In this document: positions 1 to 9,723 of the stretch, in pieces
Position numbering within the stretch: position 1 is the first letter of the stretch
Layout of the letters: each line of letters begins with the position of its first letter
Assembly: GCA_030629005.1 (NCBI GenBank)
Contig: DAOVPV010000002.1
Coordinates: 131,932 to 175,013 of the forward strand
Reading direction: 5' to 3'
Length of the DNA stretch: 43,082 nt
DNA from: a bacterium
Lineage (GTDB): Bacteria > Babelota > Babeliae > Babelales > UASB340
Program-made: the position numbers and the translations under genes
Notes under the pieces: model-generated
The model's database searches: none
What the model was told of the DNA's origin: nothing
The model's input: the letters and a program-made list of their open reading frames with translations, nothing else

Positions 1-2
1 CT

Positions 3-1421
3 GTTATTAAAGTTGGTGATGGTATTTGTAGAATTTATGGTTTGACCAACGCTGTTTACGGCGAATTAATAGAGTTTGAATTAGGTGGGCAAGGAATAGT
101 ATTAGATTTAGATGAAGACTATGTATCTGTTATTTTGTTGGAATCTAATGTTTTGGTAACAGAACAAGAGGTTGCAAGAAGGACAGGGGATGTATTCAGA
201 GTTCCTGTAGGGAATGCTCTCTTAGGTAGAGTTATAAATTCTATGGGAAAACCGTTAGATGCTCTTGGGGAAATTAAAGCAGATGATTTTTATCCAATAG
301 AAAACATCGCTCCTGGTATTGTTGAACGTGCTCTCGTTAATAGATCCTTAGAAACAGGTATAACTGTTATAGATTCCTTAATTCCTATAGGAAGAGGACA
401 GAGAGAGTTGCTTATTGGTAATAGAAGTACCGGAAAAACTTCTATTGTTTTTGACATTATAAAACATCAAAAGGATAAAAACGTTATTTGTATTTATGTC
501 TCTATTGGTCATAAGCAATCTGATACTGCAAAGTTTATATATCAATTAGAAAAATATGGTGTACTTAATTATACAATTGTTGTTGGAGCTGATGCAAAGG
601 AAACAGCCTTAAATCAATATTTGGCTCCATACAGTGGATGTTCTATTGGTGAATTTTTTTTAAGACAAGGCAAAGATGTTTTAATTATTTATGATGATTT
701 AAGTAAGCATGCTATTGCGTATAGAGAGCTTGCTTTATTGTTGCGACGTCCACCGGGAAGAGAGGCTTATCCTGGTGATATTTTTTATATACACTCAAGA
801 TTGTTAGAACGTGCAGGTAAAATGAGTCCGGAATTAGGAGGAGGATCTTTAACTGCTATACCTTTGGCACAGACTCAAGATGATGATATTTCTGCTTATA
901 TCCCTACTAACTTAATATCCATTACTGATGGTCAAATATTTTTAGATACAAGTTTATTTAATATGGGTATAAGACCGGCTGTAAATATTGGTTTATCTGT
1001 TTCTCGTGTTGGTGGTGCCGCTCAGTCTCAGGCTATTAAAAAAGTTGCGGGTGCTCTTAAATTAGAAATAGCTCAATATAATGAACTTTTAGCTTTTGCG
1101 CAGTTTGGCTCAGAGTTGGACAAGGCTAGTCAAAAAGCTTTGGACCGTGGCAAAAGAGCCATAGAAATTTTAAAACAAAATGAAAGAGAAACTTATTCTT
1201 TTGTTGATCAATCAATCTTTTTATTTTTATTAAAAGAAAATTTTTTGGATGATTTAAAATTATCTAGCGTTAGGCCTTTTGTTTTACAGTTTGCGAGTTA
1301 TTTTAAAGGTGCCTATAATAAAAATTATGATAATATATTAGAAAGCGGAAGCTTAAGTGATCAAGATATCAGTGCTTTAAATAATGCAGTTCAAGAATTC
1401 CAATTAATTTTTGCGGACTAG
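3..1421 (+). CDS. atpA: F1 ATP synthase alpha subunit, 5' end outside window
   Basis: Alpha subunit of the F1 catalytic head of ATP synthase, on the cytoplasmic face of the membrane. The open frame runs in from the window edge and begins VIKVGDGICRIYGL, which is the N-terminal beta-barrel of AtpA, so the TTG at 42 is not the start and only about 25-30 residues are missing. Visible landmarks are the P-loop GNRSTGKTS, the alpha-type stretch LLRRPPGREAYPGD and SVSRVGGAAQ with the conserved arginine. These distinguish it from the beta subunit. The stop codon shares its G with the GTG start of the following lipoprotein. Canonical operons continue with atpG, atpD and atpC; here none follows, so the F1 genes are split or reordered in this genome. 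Identification is secure. Confidence 0.96.
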   Translation, partial: VIKVGDGICRIYGLTNAVYGELIEFELGGQGIVLDLDEDYVSVILLESNVLVTEQEVARRTGDVFRVPVGNALLGRVINSMGKPLDALGEIKADDFYPIENIAPGIVERALVNRSLETGITVIDSLIPIGRGQRELLIGNRSTGKTSIVFDIIKHQKDKNVICIYVSIGHKQSDTAKFIYQLEKYGVLNYTIVVGADAKETALNQYLAPYSGCSIGEFFLRQGKDVLIIYDDLSKHAIAYRELALLLRRPPGREAYPGDIFYIHSRLLERAGKMSPELGGGSLTAIPLAQTQDDDISAYIPTNLISITDGQIFLDTSLFNMGIRPAVNIGLSVSRVGGAAQSQAIKKVAGALKLEIAQYNELLAFAQFGSELDKASQKALDRGKRAIEILKQNERETYSFVDQSIFLFLLKENFLDDLKLSSVRPFVLQFASYFKGAYNKNYDNILESGSLSDQDISALNNAVQEFQLIFAD

Positions 1422-1870
1422 TGAAAAGAAATATATTTTTTTTAATTTTCTTATTTTTATTATCTTCTTGTGGAAAAAAACAAAAGAATATTTTTGATTT
1501 TTCTAAAAAACGAAAAGTTATTAAGGTTAGTAAGTTTAGTCTAGGCTGTGTTAAAAATTTAAAGATAGAAAAAGTAACGCCCGGTGTTAAATTATCCTGG
1601 AGTAAGTTTTTATTTAATTCTGATAACAATGATATTAGCTTTGTTGGTTATAATGTTTACAGATTATCAAGGTCTGGAATTTTACCTAAAAGGCCTTTAA
1701 ATTCAATTTTGATACAAAACAATTTTTTTTATTATGATTTTCATTCAGATAAATCAATGTGTAACGATTTTATTCAAAAAGAACAATTTTATGTTGTTGT
1801 TCCTGTTTTTAAGGTTGATAATCGTTTTGTTAATGGATTATTAAGTTCTGTTGCTTGTTTTAAATTATAA
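1421..1870 (+). CDS. Putative lipoprotein with FnIII-like segment
   Basis: Small predicted lipoprotein of 149 residues. The N-terminus is a type II signal peptide, MKRNIFF then a hydrophobic run and the lipobox LSSC, so Cys17 would be lipidated and the protein membrane-anchored outside the cytoplasm. The remainder holds one segment, about residues 42-110, with the look of a fibronectin type III strand pattern: VKLSW, then VGYNVYRLS, then a late YYDF. That fold call is inference. It starts at GTG on the last base of the atpA stop, with no clear ribosome binding site, which suggests translational coupling to atpA. A hairpin follows directly. I do not recognise a named family, and a link to ATP synthase is suggested only by position. 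Confidence 0.7.
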   Translation: MKRNIFFLIFLFLLSSCGKKQKNIFDFSKKRKVIKVSKFSLGCVKNLKIEKVTPGVKLSWSKFLFNSDNNDISFVGYNVYRLSRSGILPKRPLNSILIQNNFFYYDFHSDKSMCNDFIQKEQFYVVVPVFKVDNRFVNGLLSSVACFKL

Positions 1871-2060
1871 AACCCTCCAACTTAGGACAAGCTGGAGGGT
1901 TGGGGGGGCGAACAATACTATCTAAGTATTGTTCATTTAGGGACTTTTTTTCATTTTAAAGACAGAATAAAGCTTTCTACGTTGTGTATTGCATAGTCCC
2001 GTTGGGGCTCTGGCATCTTCGAAATGAAGATTAGCAATCACGTATTATGATGTCAAGAAA
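1871..2060. other. Gene-free stretch with several hairpins, possible small RNA or terminators
   Basis: This gap between the convergent lipoprotein and P-ATPase genes contains unusual structure for a low-GC genome. There is a 9-bp hairpin (AACCCTCCA 1871-1879 with TGGAGGGTT 1893-1901), a run of seven G at 1902-1908, and a second 9-bp hairpin (AACAATACT 1911-1919 with AGTATTGTT 1925-1933). GGGACT at 1940-1945 could pair with AGTCCC at 1995-2000. A final GC-rich section at 1990-2041 holds AGTCCCGTTGGGGCT and CATCTTCGAAATGAAGAT, bracketed by ATTGC/GCAAT. The first hairpins could simply terminate the atpA transcript. The right part looks like a compact structured RNA, but I could not match it to tmRNA, SRP RNA, 5S or a known riboswitch. 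Confidence 0.4.
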
Positions 2061-2105
2061 AAATAAAGAAAAAGCGTTTAAATCCTTTTTATAAAAAAAT
2101 AGTTA

Positions 2106-4697
2106 TTATTTTTTTATAAAAAAGATCTTTGTAATTTCTATTGCAATAATTTTTATTAAAGATAAAGATATGATAATTATCCATTCAAATAAATTTAAAG
2201 GAATTGTATAAAATAATTTTTGTAACGATGGTAAATAAACAACCATCAATTGAGTAATTAATCCAAAAAGAACTGCTGGAATTAACCATTTATTTTTTAA
2301 TGGGTTTGATTTAAATATCGGAGTGTGCAAAGTTCTTACAGAAAATATATAAAATAAAGAGTCGATAGAAAGAGCTGTAAAAATAATAGTTCTTATATGT
2401 GTGAGTTCAAATTTAAATTTTAGTAAAAGACCGTAAAGTAAAAAAAGGCCTAGGTCTGTAATAATTCCAATAATGAAAATTAAAACTTTCATTTCTTTGT
2501 CTAATATTGGCTCATTTTTTTTACGTGGTTTTTCAAGCATTATATTTTTTTCTGACGGTTCAACTGTTAGAGCTAAATATGGTAGTCCATCGGTAACTAA
2601 ATTTATCCAAAAAATTTGAGTTGCAAGGATTGGTAACGGTAGTCCCATTAACAAAGAGCCTGTAATTAAAATAATTTCGCTAAAACTATCTGCCATTAGA
2701 TAAACAATTACTTTTCTGATGTTATCAAAGATTGTTCGTCCTTCTTTTACTGCTGCATCAATTGAAGAAAGGTTATTATCTAATAAAACCATGTCAGAAA
2801 TTTCGTGTGCAACATCAGATCCTGAACCTAAGGCAACACCAATGTCTGCGGTTTTTAGTGCTGGTGCATCGTTTACTCCGTCACCAGTCATGGCAACAGA
2901 GTGTCCTTTTTTTTGCCATGCTTTTACGATTCTGATTTTATGTCTAGGATCAACTCGTGCAAAAATGTTGGTTATTTCAATTTTATCCTCTAATTCTTGT
3001 TCGCTCATCTTATCAAGTTCGGCTCCAGTTATTGTTCCATTTTTGATTTCGATTCCTGCGCTGATAGCAATATTTCGAGCTGTATTTTTATGATCACCAG
3101 TAACTAAAACAACTTTTATTCCGGCCTTTGTTAGTTCTTCGACCGTTTCTTTTGCTTGAGGTCGCAATGGATCTTGAATGCCGATTAGTCCAATAAAATT
3201 TAAATTATGAAGATCATTTTCAGATAATTTATTTGTAATGTGTTTTTCTGCAAAAGCTAAAATTCTTAATCCTTGTTCAGCCATTTTTTCGGCACTATTT
3301 TTAAAATATTCGATATTTTCTGTGTTGCACATTTCAAATATTTTTTCGGGAGCTCCTTTAGCAATTAATTTTTGTTTATTATCAAATTGATGTACTGTAG
3401 CCATGTATTTTAAGTCAGAAGAAAATGGTATTTCGCTTATTCGGGGATATTTTTTTTGAAATTCGTGAATATTTATATTCAATTTATTTGCAAGCTGGAG
3501 CAATGCTATTTCTGTTGGATGTCCTATTGCTGCATTAGAGTTTTCTTGGAGTTGTGCATCATTATTAAGAATAGAAGCATGAATTATATTTTTAAACATT
3601 AAATGTTTCTTACGAATATTTTGGTTGATATTTTCCTGAATTTTTTCTTGAACAGAAAATTCATTATCTTTTGTTACTATTTTTACAACTTGCATTTTAC
3701 CTTCTGTTAGGGTTCCTGTTTTATCAGTACATATTACAGAAACACTTCCTAATGTTTCTGCAGCAATTAAATGTCGAACAAGAGCTTTGCGTTTTAACAT
3801 TCGTTGCATTCCAATTGCCAAAATAACTGTTAATGCAACTAAAAGTCCTTCGGGAATAGCGGCAACACCTATTGCGATACTTGTCATTCCAATTTCGTAA
3901 AGAGATATTCCTCTTATTAATCCTAGAATAAAAACAAGAAGAGTTAGTGATAAAAACATTCCGCCAAGAAACCAACTGAACCTTTTCATTTGTTGTTGTA
4001 GTGGAGTTTTAATTGTTTTGATTTTTGTTACTAAGGTTGCGATTTTCCCTAAGTTTGTATTTTCTCCAGTTGCAATTACTATTCCTATTGCCTTTCCACT
4101 TAAAACGCTTGTTCCAGAGAAAGCCATATTTATTTGATCACCGGTTGTGACATCGTCTTCAATTTTAACTATGTTTTTATGAATTGGTTTAGATTCTCCT
4201 GTGAGTATTGCTTCCTCTACTCTAAAATTTGTTATATCTATGAGTCTTATATCTGCGGGAACTTTTTGACCGGCGGAAAGAAATATGATATCTCCAGGAA
4301 CCAAATTTTTTGCTTCAATTGAAACTTTTTTTCCTTCTCTTAAGGCGATGCAGTGAAAAACTTCTAGTTTTTTTAGTGATTGTGCAGATTTTTCGGCTTT
4401 CCATTCTTGATAAAAACCTACAATCGTATTTATAATAACGGCAATAGAAATTACAATTGCATCTTTCAGTTCTCCAACAAGTAGACTTAAAATGGTTGCG
4501 ATTAGAAGTATAAACATTAGTGGGCTTAGGAGTTGTTTGACTAAAATTATGAATGCGGATGTTTTTTTTGTTTCGGTTATAAGATTTTGTCCGTATTTTT
4601 CTAGACGCTCTTGAATTTCGATTTTGTTTAGTCCGCGATCGAGATTTGTTTTTAGTTTAAGAATTACGGAATTAATATCTAATTTATAGTATTCCAC
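2106..4697 (-). CDS. P-type ATPase, Ca2+-type (P2A-like)
   Basis: Integral membrane ion pump that couples ATP hydrolysis to export of a divalent cation, probably Ca2+. Length (863 residues) and order fit the type: actuator motif TGES at 166-169, PEGL in membrane helix 4 at 282-285, phosphorylation motif DKTGT at 325-329 (Asp325 phosphorylated), and hinge TGDGVNDAP near residue 600. The acidic residue in helix 5 (DSFSEI) and NLVTDG in helix 6 match the Ca2+-coordinating Glu, Asn, Thr and Asp of SERCA and PMR1-type pumps; the helix 5 Asn is a Ser here. There are about ten membrane segments, four of them in the C-terminal part. Na+ or Mn2+ transport cannot be excluded. It is a single gene, transcribed away from the aldolase. 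Confidence 0.93.
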   Translation of the reverse strand: MEYYKLDINSVILKLKTNLDRGLNKIEIQERLEKYGQNLITETKKTSAFIILVKQLLSPLMFILLIATILSLLVGELKDAIVISIAVIINTIVGFYQEWKAEKSAQSLKKLEVFHCIALREGKKVSIEAKNLVPGDIIFLSAGQKVPADIRLIDITNFRVEEAILTGESKPIHKNIVKIEDDVTTGDQINMAFSGTSVLSGKAIGIVIATGENTNLGKIATLVTKIKTIKTPLQQQMKRFSWFLGGMFLSLTLLVFILGLIRGISLYEIGMTSIAIGVAAIPEGLLVALTVILAIGMQRMLKRKALVRHLIAAETLGSVSVICTDKTGTLTEGKMQVVKIVTKDNEFSVQEKIQENINQNIRKKHLMFKNIIHASILNNDAQLQENSNAAIGHPTEIALLQLANKLNINIHEFQKKYPRISEIPFSSDLKYMATVHQFDNKQKLIAKGAPEKIFEMCNTENIEYFKNSAEKMAEQGLRILAFAEKHITNKLSENDLHNLNFIGLIGIQDPLRPQAKETVEELTKAGIKVVLVTGDHKNTARNIAISAGIEIKNGTITGAELDKMSEQELEDKIEITNIFARVDPRHKIRIVKAWQKKGHSVAMTGDGVNDAPALKTADIGVALGSGSDVAHEISDMVLLDNNLSSIDAAVKEGRTIFDNIRKVIVYLMADSFSEIILITGSLLMGLPLPILATQIFWINLVTDGLPYLALTVEPSEKNIMLEKPRKKNEPILDKEMKVLIFIIGIITDLGLFLLYGLLLKFKFELTHIRTIIFTALSIDSLFYIFSVRTLHTPIFKSNPLKNKWLIPAVLFGLITQLMVVYLPSLQKLFYTIPLNLFEWIIIISLSLIKIIAIEITKIFFIKK

Positions 4698-4940
4698 AAG
4701 TTATCCCGGAGTTTACTAAATATAATTTATTTATAACTGATTAATGGTATTGATTTTATTATTTTAAAGTAAATTCTTTTGATTTTTCATAAAATAGTTT
4801 TCATTAACATTAAATGTTTCCTCCGATAAGTTTAATATTTAGTTATAAATTTTAAGTTATTTGGTTTTTAGATTGTTATTAGACTAAAATTATTTATATA
4901 TTATTTGATTATAAAATTTATAAAAAACATAGAGGTACGA
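4698..4940. other. Divergent intergenic region, P-ATPase / aldolase
   Basis: About 240 bp of very AT-rich sequence between two divergent genes, so it must hold both promoters. I see no convincing -35/-10 pair and no strong palindrome. Upstream of the aldolase start a clear ribosome binding site, AGAGG, lies at 4931-4935. Nothing else is recognisable. Confidence 0.4.
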
Positions 4941-5834
4941 ATGAGTAATTTAGAAATAAAAATACCAGCAACCGTTCCTGAAAATTCAAAAGAAATTTAT
5001 TTGGATAACTTAAATAAAATAACAAAGAATACTAAAAATTTATTTTTATTTGCTGGTGATCAAAAAATAGAACATTTAAATAAAGATTTTTTGGGGAAAA
5101 ATATTTCTGCAGAATCTGCAGATCCAGAGCATTTATTTAGAATAGCATCTTTAGGCAAAGTTGGATGCTTTGCATCACAACTTGGTTTAATTTCTCAATA
5201 TGGAAATGATTACAGAGATATAAATTATGTTGTAAAACTAAATTCTAAAACAGATATAGTTGATACAAACCAAAAAGAACCTGTAAGTTCACTATTAAAT
5301 ACTGTGGAAGATGTTGTAAATTTAAAAAAGAATTCAGACCTTTCCATTGTTGGTATTGGATTTACTATTTATCTGGGAAGTGAATTTGAAAATATTATGC
5401 TAGAGCAAGCATCGCAGGTAATTTTAAAAGCGCATCAAAATGGGTTAATTGCAATGCTTTGGATTTATCCAAGGGGTAAAGCTGTAAAAAATGAATTAGA
5501 TCCAGATTTAATTATTGGAGCTTGTGGTGTTGCTTCTTGTTTGGGTGCTGATTTTGTAAAAGTAAATAATCCTGGAGTAAAATATTTAAAGCAAGCGGTT
5601 GTTGCTGCTGGTAGAACTAAAGTTATTTTAGCTGGTGGCAAACAAAAGGATTCAGATGTTTTTTTACAAGATCTTTATGATAATATAAAAAACGGTTTTG
5701 TTGCAGGATGTGCCGTTGGTAGAAATATTCATCAAACAGATTTAAACTATGCATTAAGATTATGTAAGGCTATTAATGGTATGATTTATGAAAATATAAT
5801 TTTTAATGAAGCAAAAAAATATTTAACCGAATAA
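4941..5834 (+). CDS. fbaB: Class I fructose-bisphosphate aldolase, FbaB/DhnA-like
   Basis: Predicted Schiff-base aldolase of the archaeal-type FbaB/DhnA family, cleaving fructose 1,6-bisphosphate in glycolysis or running in the gluconeogenic direction. The TIM-barrel landmarks are AGDQKIEH near the N-terminus, WIYPRGK, DFVKVNNPG with the likely Schiff-base lysine, LAGGK and CAVGRNIHQ, which binds phosphate. ATG at 4941 is chosen because AGAGG sits eight bases upstream; the frame is open back to a TTG at 4905 but that extension has no binding site. The protein is 297 residues, normal for the family. A related role such as 2-amino-3,7-dideoxyheptulosonate synthase or LsrF-type aldolase is possible. 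The LOG-family gene follows 15 bp later, probably in the same transcript. Confidence 0.85.
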   Translation: MSNLEIKIPATVPENSKEIYLDNLNKITKNTKNLFLFAGDQKIEHLNKDFLGKNISAESADPEHLFRIASLGKVGCFASQLGLISQYGNDYRDINYVVKLNSKTDIVDTNQKEPVSSLLNTVEDVVNLKKNSDLSIVGIGFTIYLGSEFENIMLEQASQVILKAHQNGLIAMLWIYPRGKAVKNELDPDLIIGACGVASCLGADFVKVNNPGVKYLKQAVVAAGRTKVILAGGKQKDSDVFLQDLYDNIKNGFVAGCAVGRNIHQTDLNYALRLCKAINGMIYENIIFNEAKKYLTE

Positions 5835-5849
5835 AATTTGGAATTATTT

Positions 5850-6584
5850 ATGAAATTTAATTATCGCTATAAACGAATAAAAGTTTTTTTGAATTTTGTA
5901 AAAAGTCTTTTTATAACAAGTATTAGACTTTTACGGGGTATGTGGAAATTATCAAAAGCTCCGCAACCTGCGATTACAATTTTTGGTGGATCTAAGGTAA
6001 AGGTGGATTCTATATATGCAAAAAAAGCTCAAAAGCTTGCAGAACTTCTTACAGAAGAGGAATTTTCTGTAATAACTGGTGGTGGCCCTGGCATTATGGC
6101 TGCTGCGAATAAAGGAGCTTATGAGACGGCTAAAAAATTAGGACTTAATGGCCAGATTCACAAGGAAGATAAAAGTGTTTCTATTGGCATCGGATTATCA
6201 AGTTTTTCCAAAGAAAGTTTTAATTTGTATGTTAATGAACGAATTTTAATGAAACATTTTTTTGCTAGAAAATGGCTTCTTGTAAGATATTCCATAGGTT
6301 TTGTTATTTTTCCGGGTGGTTTTGGAACTTTGGATGAGCTTTTTGAAGTTTTGACTTTAGTACAAACGTCTAAAATGCCAAAATTACCCGTGATTTTAAT
6401 AGGTAAAAGTTATTGGCAACCGATTATTTATTGGATGAAAAAAAGAGCTGTTACCAGCAGTTTGCTTTTGGAAAAAGATGTTGACTTGTTGTATGTTACT
6501 AATTCTATAAAGGAGGCTGTAGAAATAATTAAAAAATATTGCAAAAGTGGAAAGAAATCTGAGTTGTTATATTCCAATAAATAA
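5850..6584 (+). CDS. LOG-family (TIGR00730) phosphoribohydrolase-like protein
   Basis: Rossmann-fold protein of the LOG family, once called lysine decarboxylase-like. Characterised members release a base from nucleoside 5'-monophosphates. The two signature segments are both present: GGGPGIMAAANKGA and PGGFGTLDE, the latter carrying the catalytic Glu. ATG 5850 gives 244 residues; the frame extends four codons upstream to a TTG, but GGA at about 5840 is better placed for the ATG. An N-terminal basic and hydrophobic stretch (residues 1-35) precedes the core and is longer than in the smallest family members. Substrate is not predictable from sequence. In this genome it could take part in nucleotide recycling, as salvage genes occur elsewhere in the window. 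Confidence 0.85.
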   Translation: MKFNYRYKRIKVFLNFVKSLFITSIRLLRGMWKLSKAPQPAITIFGGSKVKVDSIYAKKAQKLAELLTEEEFSVITGGGPGIMAAANKGAYETAKKLGLNGQIHKEDKSVSIGIGLSSFSKESFNLYVNERILMKHFFARKWLLVRYSIGFVIFPGGFGTLDELFEVLTLVQTSKMPKLPVILIGKSYWQPIIYWMKKRAVTSSLLLEKDVDLLYVTNSIKEAVEIIKKYCKSGKKSELLYSNK

Positions 6585-6646
6585 TTTTTTTTCAAATCTT
6601 ATATTTTCCCCATAAAAAACTTTAGTCTTGTGCTATAAGATTTCCC

Positions 6647-6717
6647 TTGTTTTTTTCATTTTTTTATCTATAATATCATCTTGATATTTATTAGTATTTA
6701 ATGTACTAATTGATATC
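6647..6717 (+). promoter_or_regulatory. groES promoter with palindromic operator candidate
   Basis: A sigma-70-like promoter is visible: TTGTTT at 6647-6652, 16 bp spacer, TATAAT at 6669-6674. Immediately downstream is an inverted repeat with 14-base arms, 12 of 14 paired: GATATTTATTAGTA at 6683-6696, spacer of 7, TACTAATTGATATC at 6704-6717. Its position at the transcription start is where the HrcA operator CIRCE lies in many bacteria. The inner TTAG...CTAA ends agree with CIRCE, but the rest does not, so this may be a diverged or different heat-shock operator. Confidence 0.55.
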
Positions 6718-6782
6718 TAATATAGTTTGTTTGTATAAATTTTTATTAACTTAAAATATATTCCATTTTTGGAAGGGGAAAT

Positions 6783-7076
6783 ATGACAAAAAATATTAAG
6801 CCTTTATATGATAAAGTTTTAATTAAAAGGGTTGAAAATGAGTCAACCACATCTGGTGGAATAATCATCCCAGATTCAGCTCAGGAAAAGACCCAAATAG
6901 GTCTTGTCATGGCTATAGGAACAGGGAAAGTAAATAATGATGGTAGTGTTCGAGCTTTAAACGTTAAAGTTAATGACAAAGTATTATTTGGCAAGTTTTC
7001 TGGTACAGATATAAAATTAGATAGTGAAGAGCTTTTAATTATCAGAGAAGACGAAATTCTTGCAATAGTTGAATAA
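6783..7076 (+). CDS. groES: Co-chaperonin GroES (Cpn10)
   Basis: Ten-kilodalton lid of the GroEL chaperonin, a cytoplasmic heptamer that caps the folding chamber in the presence of ATP. The 97-residue sequence is standard: IKPLYDKVLIKRV at the N-terminus, mobile loop ESTTSGGIIIPDSAQEK, and the C-terminal ILAIVE. A strong ribosome binding site GGAAGGGG precedes the ATG. It is the first gene of a two-gene operon with groEL, 32 bp apart. The promoter and operator candidate lie at 6647-6717, consistent with heat-shock control. Nothing is unusual in the coding part. Confidence 0.97.
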   Translation: MTKNIKPLYDKVLIKRVENESTTSGGIIIPDSAQEKTQIGLVMAIGTGKVNNDGSVRALNVKVNDKVLFGKFSGTDIKLDSEELLIIREDEILAIVE

Positions 7077-7105
7077 TAAAAAAACTTTAAAAAATTGGGA
7101 TTTAA

Positions 7106-8743
<1,638 letters not shown>

Positions 8744-8785
8744 TAAGCCTCAGTCATCGCATCAACAAATTGGATTAAAATAAAG

Positions 8786-8868
8786 ACTGGATCCTGAAAT
8801 AAATTCAGGATGACACATCAGAGAGGGATTTTCTCTTTTGTTATCCTGAATTTATTTCAGGATCCAGT
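8786..8868. repeat. Long perfect inverted repeat, REP/MITE-like
   Basis: Two perfectly complementary 26-base arms, 8786-8811 and 8843-8868, flank a 31-base spacer that itself contains the small hairpin AGAG/CTCT. The arm is built around ATCCTGAAATAAATTCAGGAT, itself nearly palindromic. Short palindromic units of this TCCTGAA...TTCAGGA type occur dispersed in many unrelated bacterial genomes, so I read it as a mobile or formerly mobile repeat. As RNA it would fold into one very stable hairpin just downstream of groEL and may also stop or stabilise that transcript. Confidence 0.75.
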
Positions 8869-8892
8869 TATATAATAGTCCTGTTAGATTCC

Positions 8893-8908
8893 ACGGCTTT
8901 TAAGCCGT
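8893..8908. terminator. Short hairpin between convergent genes
   Basis: The palindrome ACGGCTT-TT-AAGCCGT lies between the ends of groEL (+) and the exported-protein gene (-). It is not followed by a clean T run on either strand, so it is only a weak terminator candidate. It could equally be part of the repeat cluster just upstream. Confidence 0.35.
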
Positions 8909-8922
8909 AAGATTTTAAATGT

Positions 8923-9711
8923 TTAACGAGTTTCTACAGGATCTAAATGTGTTGAAGGTCTTAATCTTGAAGCTTTTCTAGGTTTTTTTAAACCGGTTGC
9001 ATATGTTTTATAAGAATATCCCTTTGGTAATTTTCTAGTTTTAAATATTTTGCTTGCCTTAAAAGTAGCATTTTTTGCAGTTGTACTTGCAATTATTACA
9101 GGTGCAATTCGATAAGACCTTTTTGTAGATGCTTTTGTTTCAGCAACTTTTAGTTCATATGAACCGTATTTTACGGTTCTAAAAGTTTTGGATTTTCCGG
9201 GCAAGATAACTGTTTTTTCATTATTAGAACTAGTTGGATATCCTTTTAACTTTGTTACATCTATTTCATTAGGCGTATCATTTTTGATTGTTATTTTTAG
9301 ACTGCCAGCCGTTTTGGGTTCTCTTTTTACTGGCATTATAGTTGTTTCTCTCTGTTCTTTTAAACCGGTTGCATATTCTTTATAAGAATATCCTCGAGGC
9401 AATTTTTTATTTGTAAAGATGTTGCTTGCTTTAAGATATCTACCACGAGCATCTTTTTTTATAATTATTGTGGGTGCGATTAGATATGATCTTTTTGTAG
9501 TTGCTTTAGTTTCTGCAATTTTAAATTCGTATTTCTTATAATCTATTCTTTTAAATTGTTTTAATTCTCCTGGGAAAATTACAAATTTTTTATTATTTGC
9601 ATATACGACAATTTTATTTTTGGTGTCATTTTTTAAAGTAAAAATACCCCAGGATTTTAGGTTAGAAATAAATAGTGTACAAAACAAGAGTAATAGAAAC
9701 CTTTTTTTCAT
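8923..9711 (-). CDS. Exported protein with a tandemly duplicated domain
   Basis: Unknown exported protein of 262 residues. The N-terminus MKKRFLLLLFCTLFISNLKS is a Sec signal peptide. The mature part is two copies of one module, about residues 23-119 and 138-243. Each has KNDT near its start, a PGE or PGK turn, a strand with ETKA(T/S)TKRSY, then KLP(R/K)GYSYK and YATGLK. The copies are offset by 124 codons, and stretches are still identical at DNA level, so the duplication is fairly recent. The pattern of short beta strands suggests a beta-sandwich, which is inference. A basic tail follows. GGAG is correctly spaced before the ATG. It lies just downstream of priA and may share its transcript. 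The exported protein at 22392-22901 has a similar KNNT...PGE...Y core. Confidence 0.75.
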   Translation of the reverse strand: MKKRFLLLLFCTLFISNLKSWGIFTLKNDTKNKIVVYANNKKFVIFPGELKQFKRIDYKKYEFKIAETKATTKRSYLIAPTIIIKKDARGRYLKASNIFTNKKLPRGYSYKEYATGLKEQRETTIMPVKREPKTAGSLKITIKNDTPNEIDVTKLKGYPTSSNNEKTVILPGKSKTFRTVKYGSYELKVAETKASTKRSYRIAPVIIASTTAKNATFKASKIFKTRKLPKGYSYKTYATGLKKPRKASRLRPSTHLDPVETR

Positions 9712-9723
9712 ATAATTTCTCCT

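Noticed and set aside
1990-2045. tRNA-like or tmRNA-like element suggested by TTCGAAAT
   Set aside because: The loop is not a T loop in its stem context, and no acceptor helix, CCA end or tag frame is present.
2719-3093. Plus-strand open frames inside the P-ATPase gene
   Set aside because: Antisense to strongly conserved P-ATPase motifs; no start signals.
8786-8868. Insertion sequence downstream of groEL
   Set aside because: No transposase or remnant is present; only the inverted repeat, so it is listed as a repeat.
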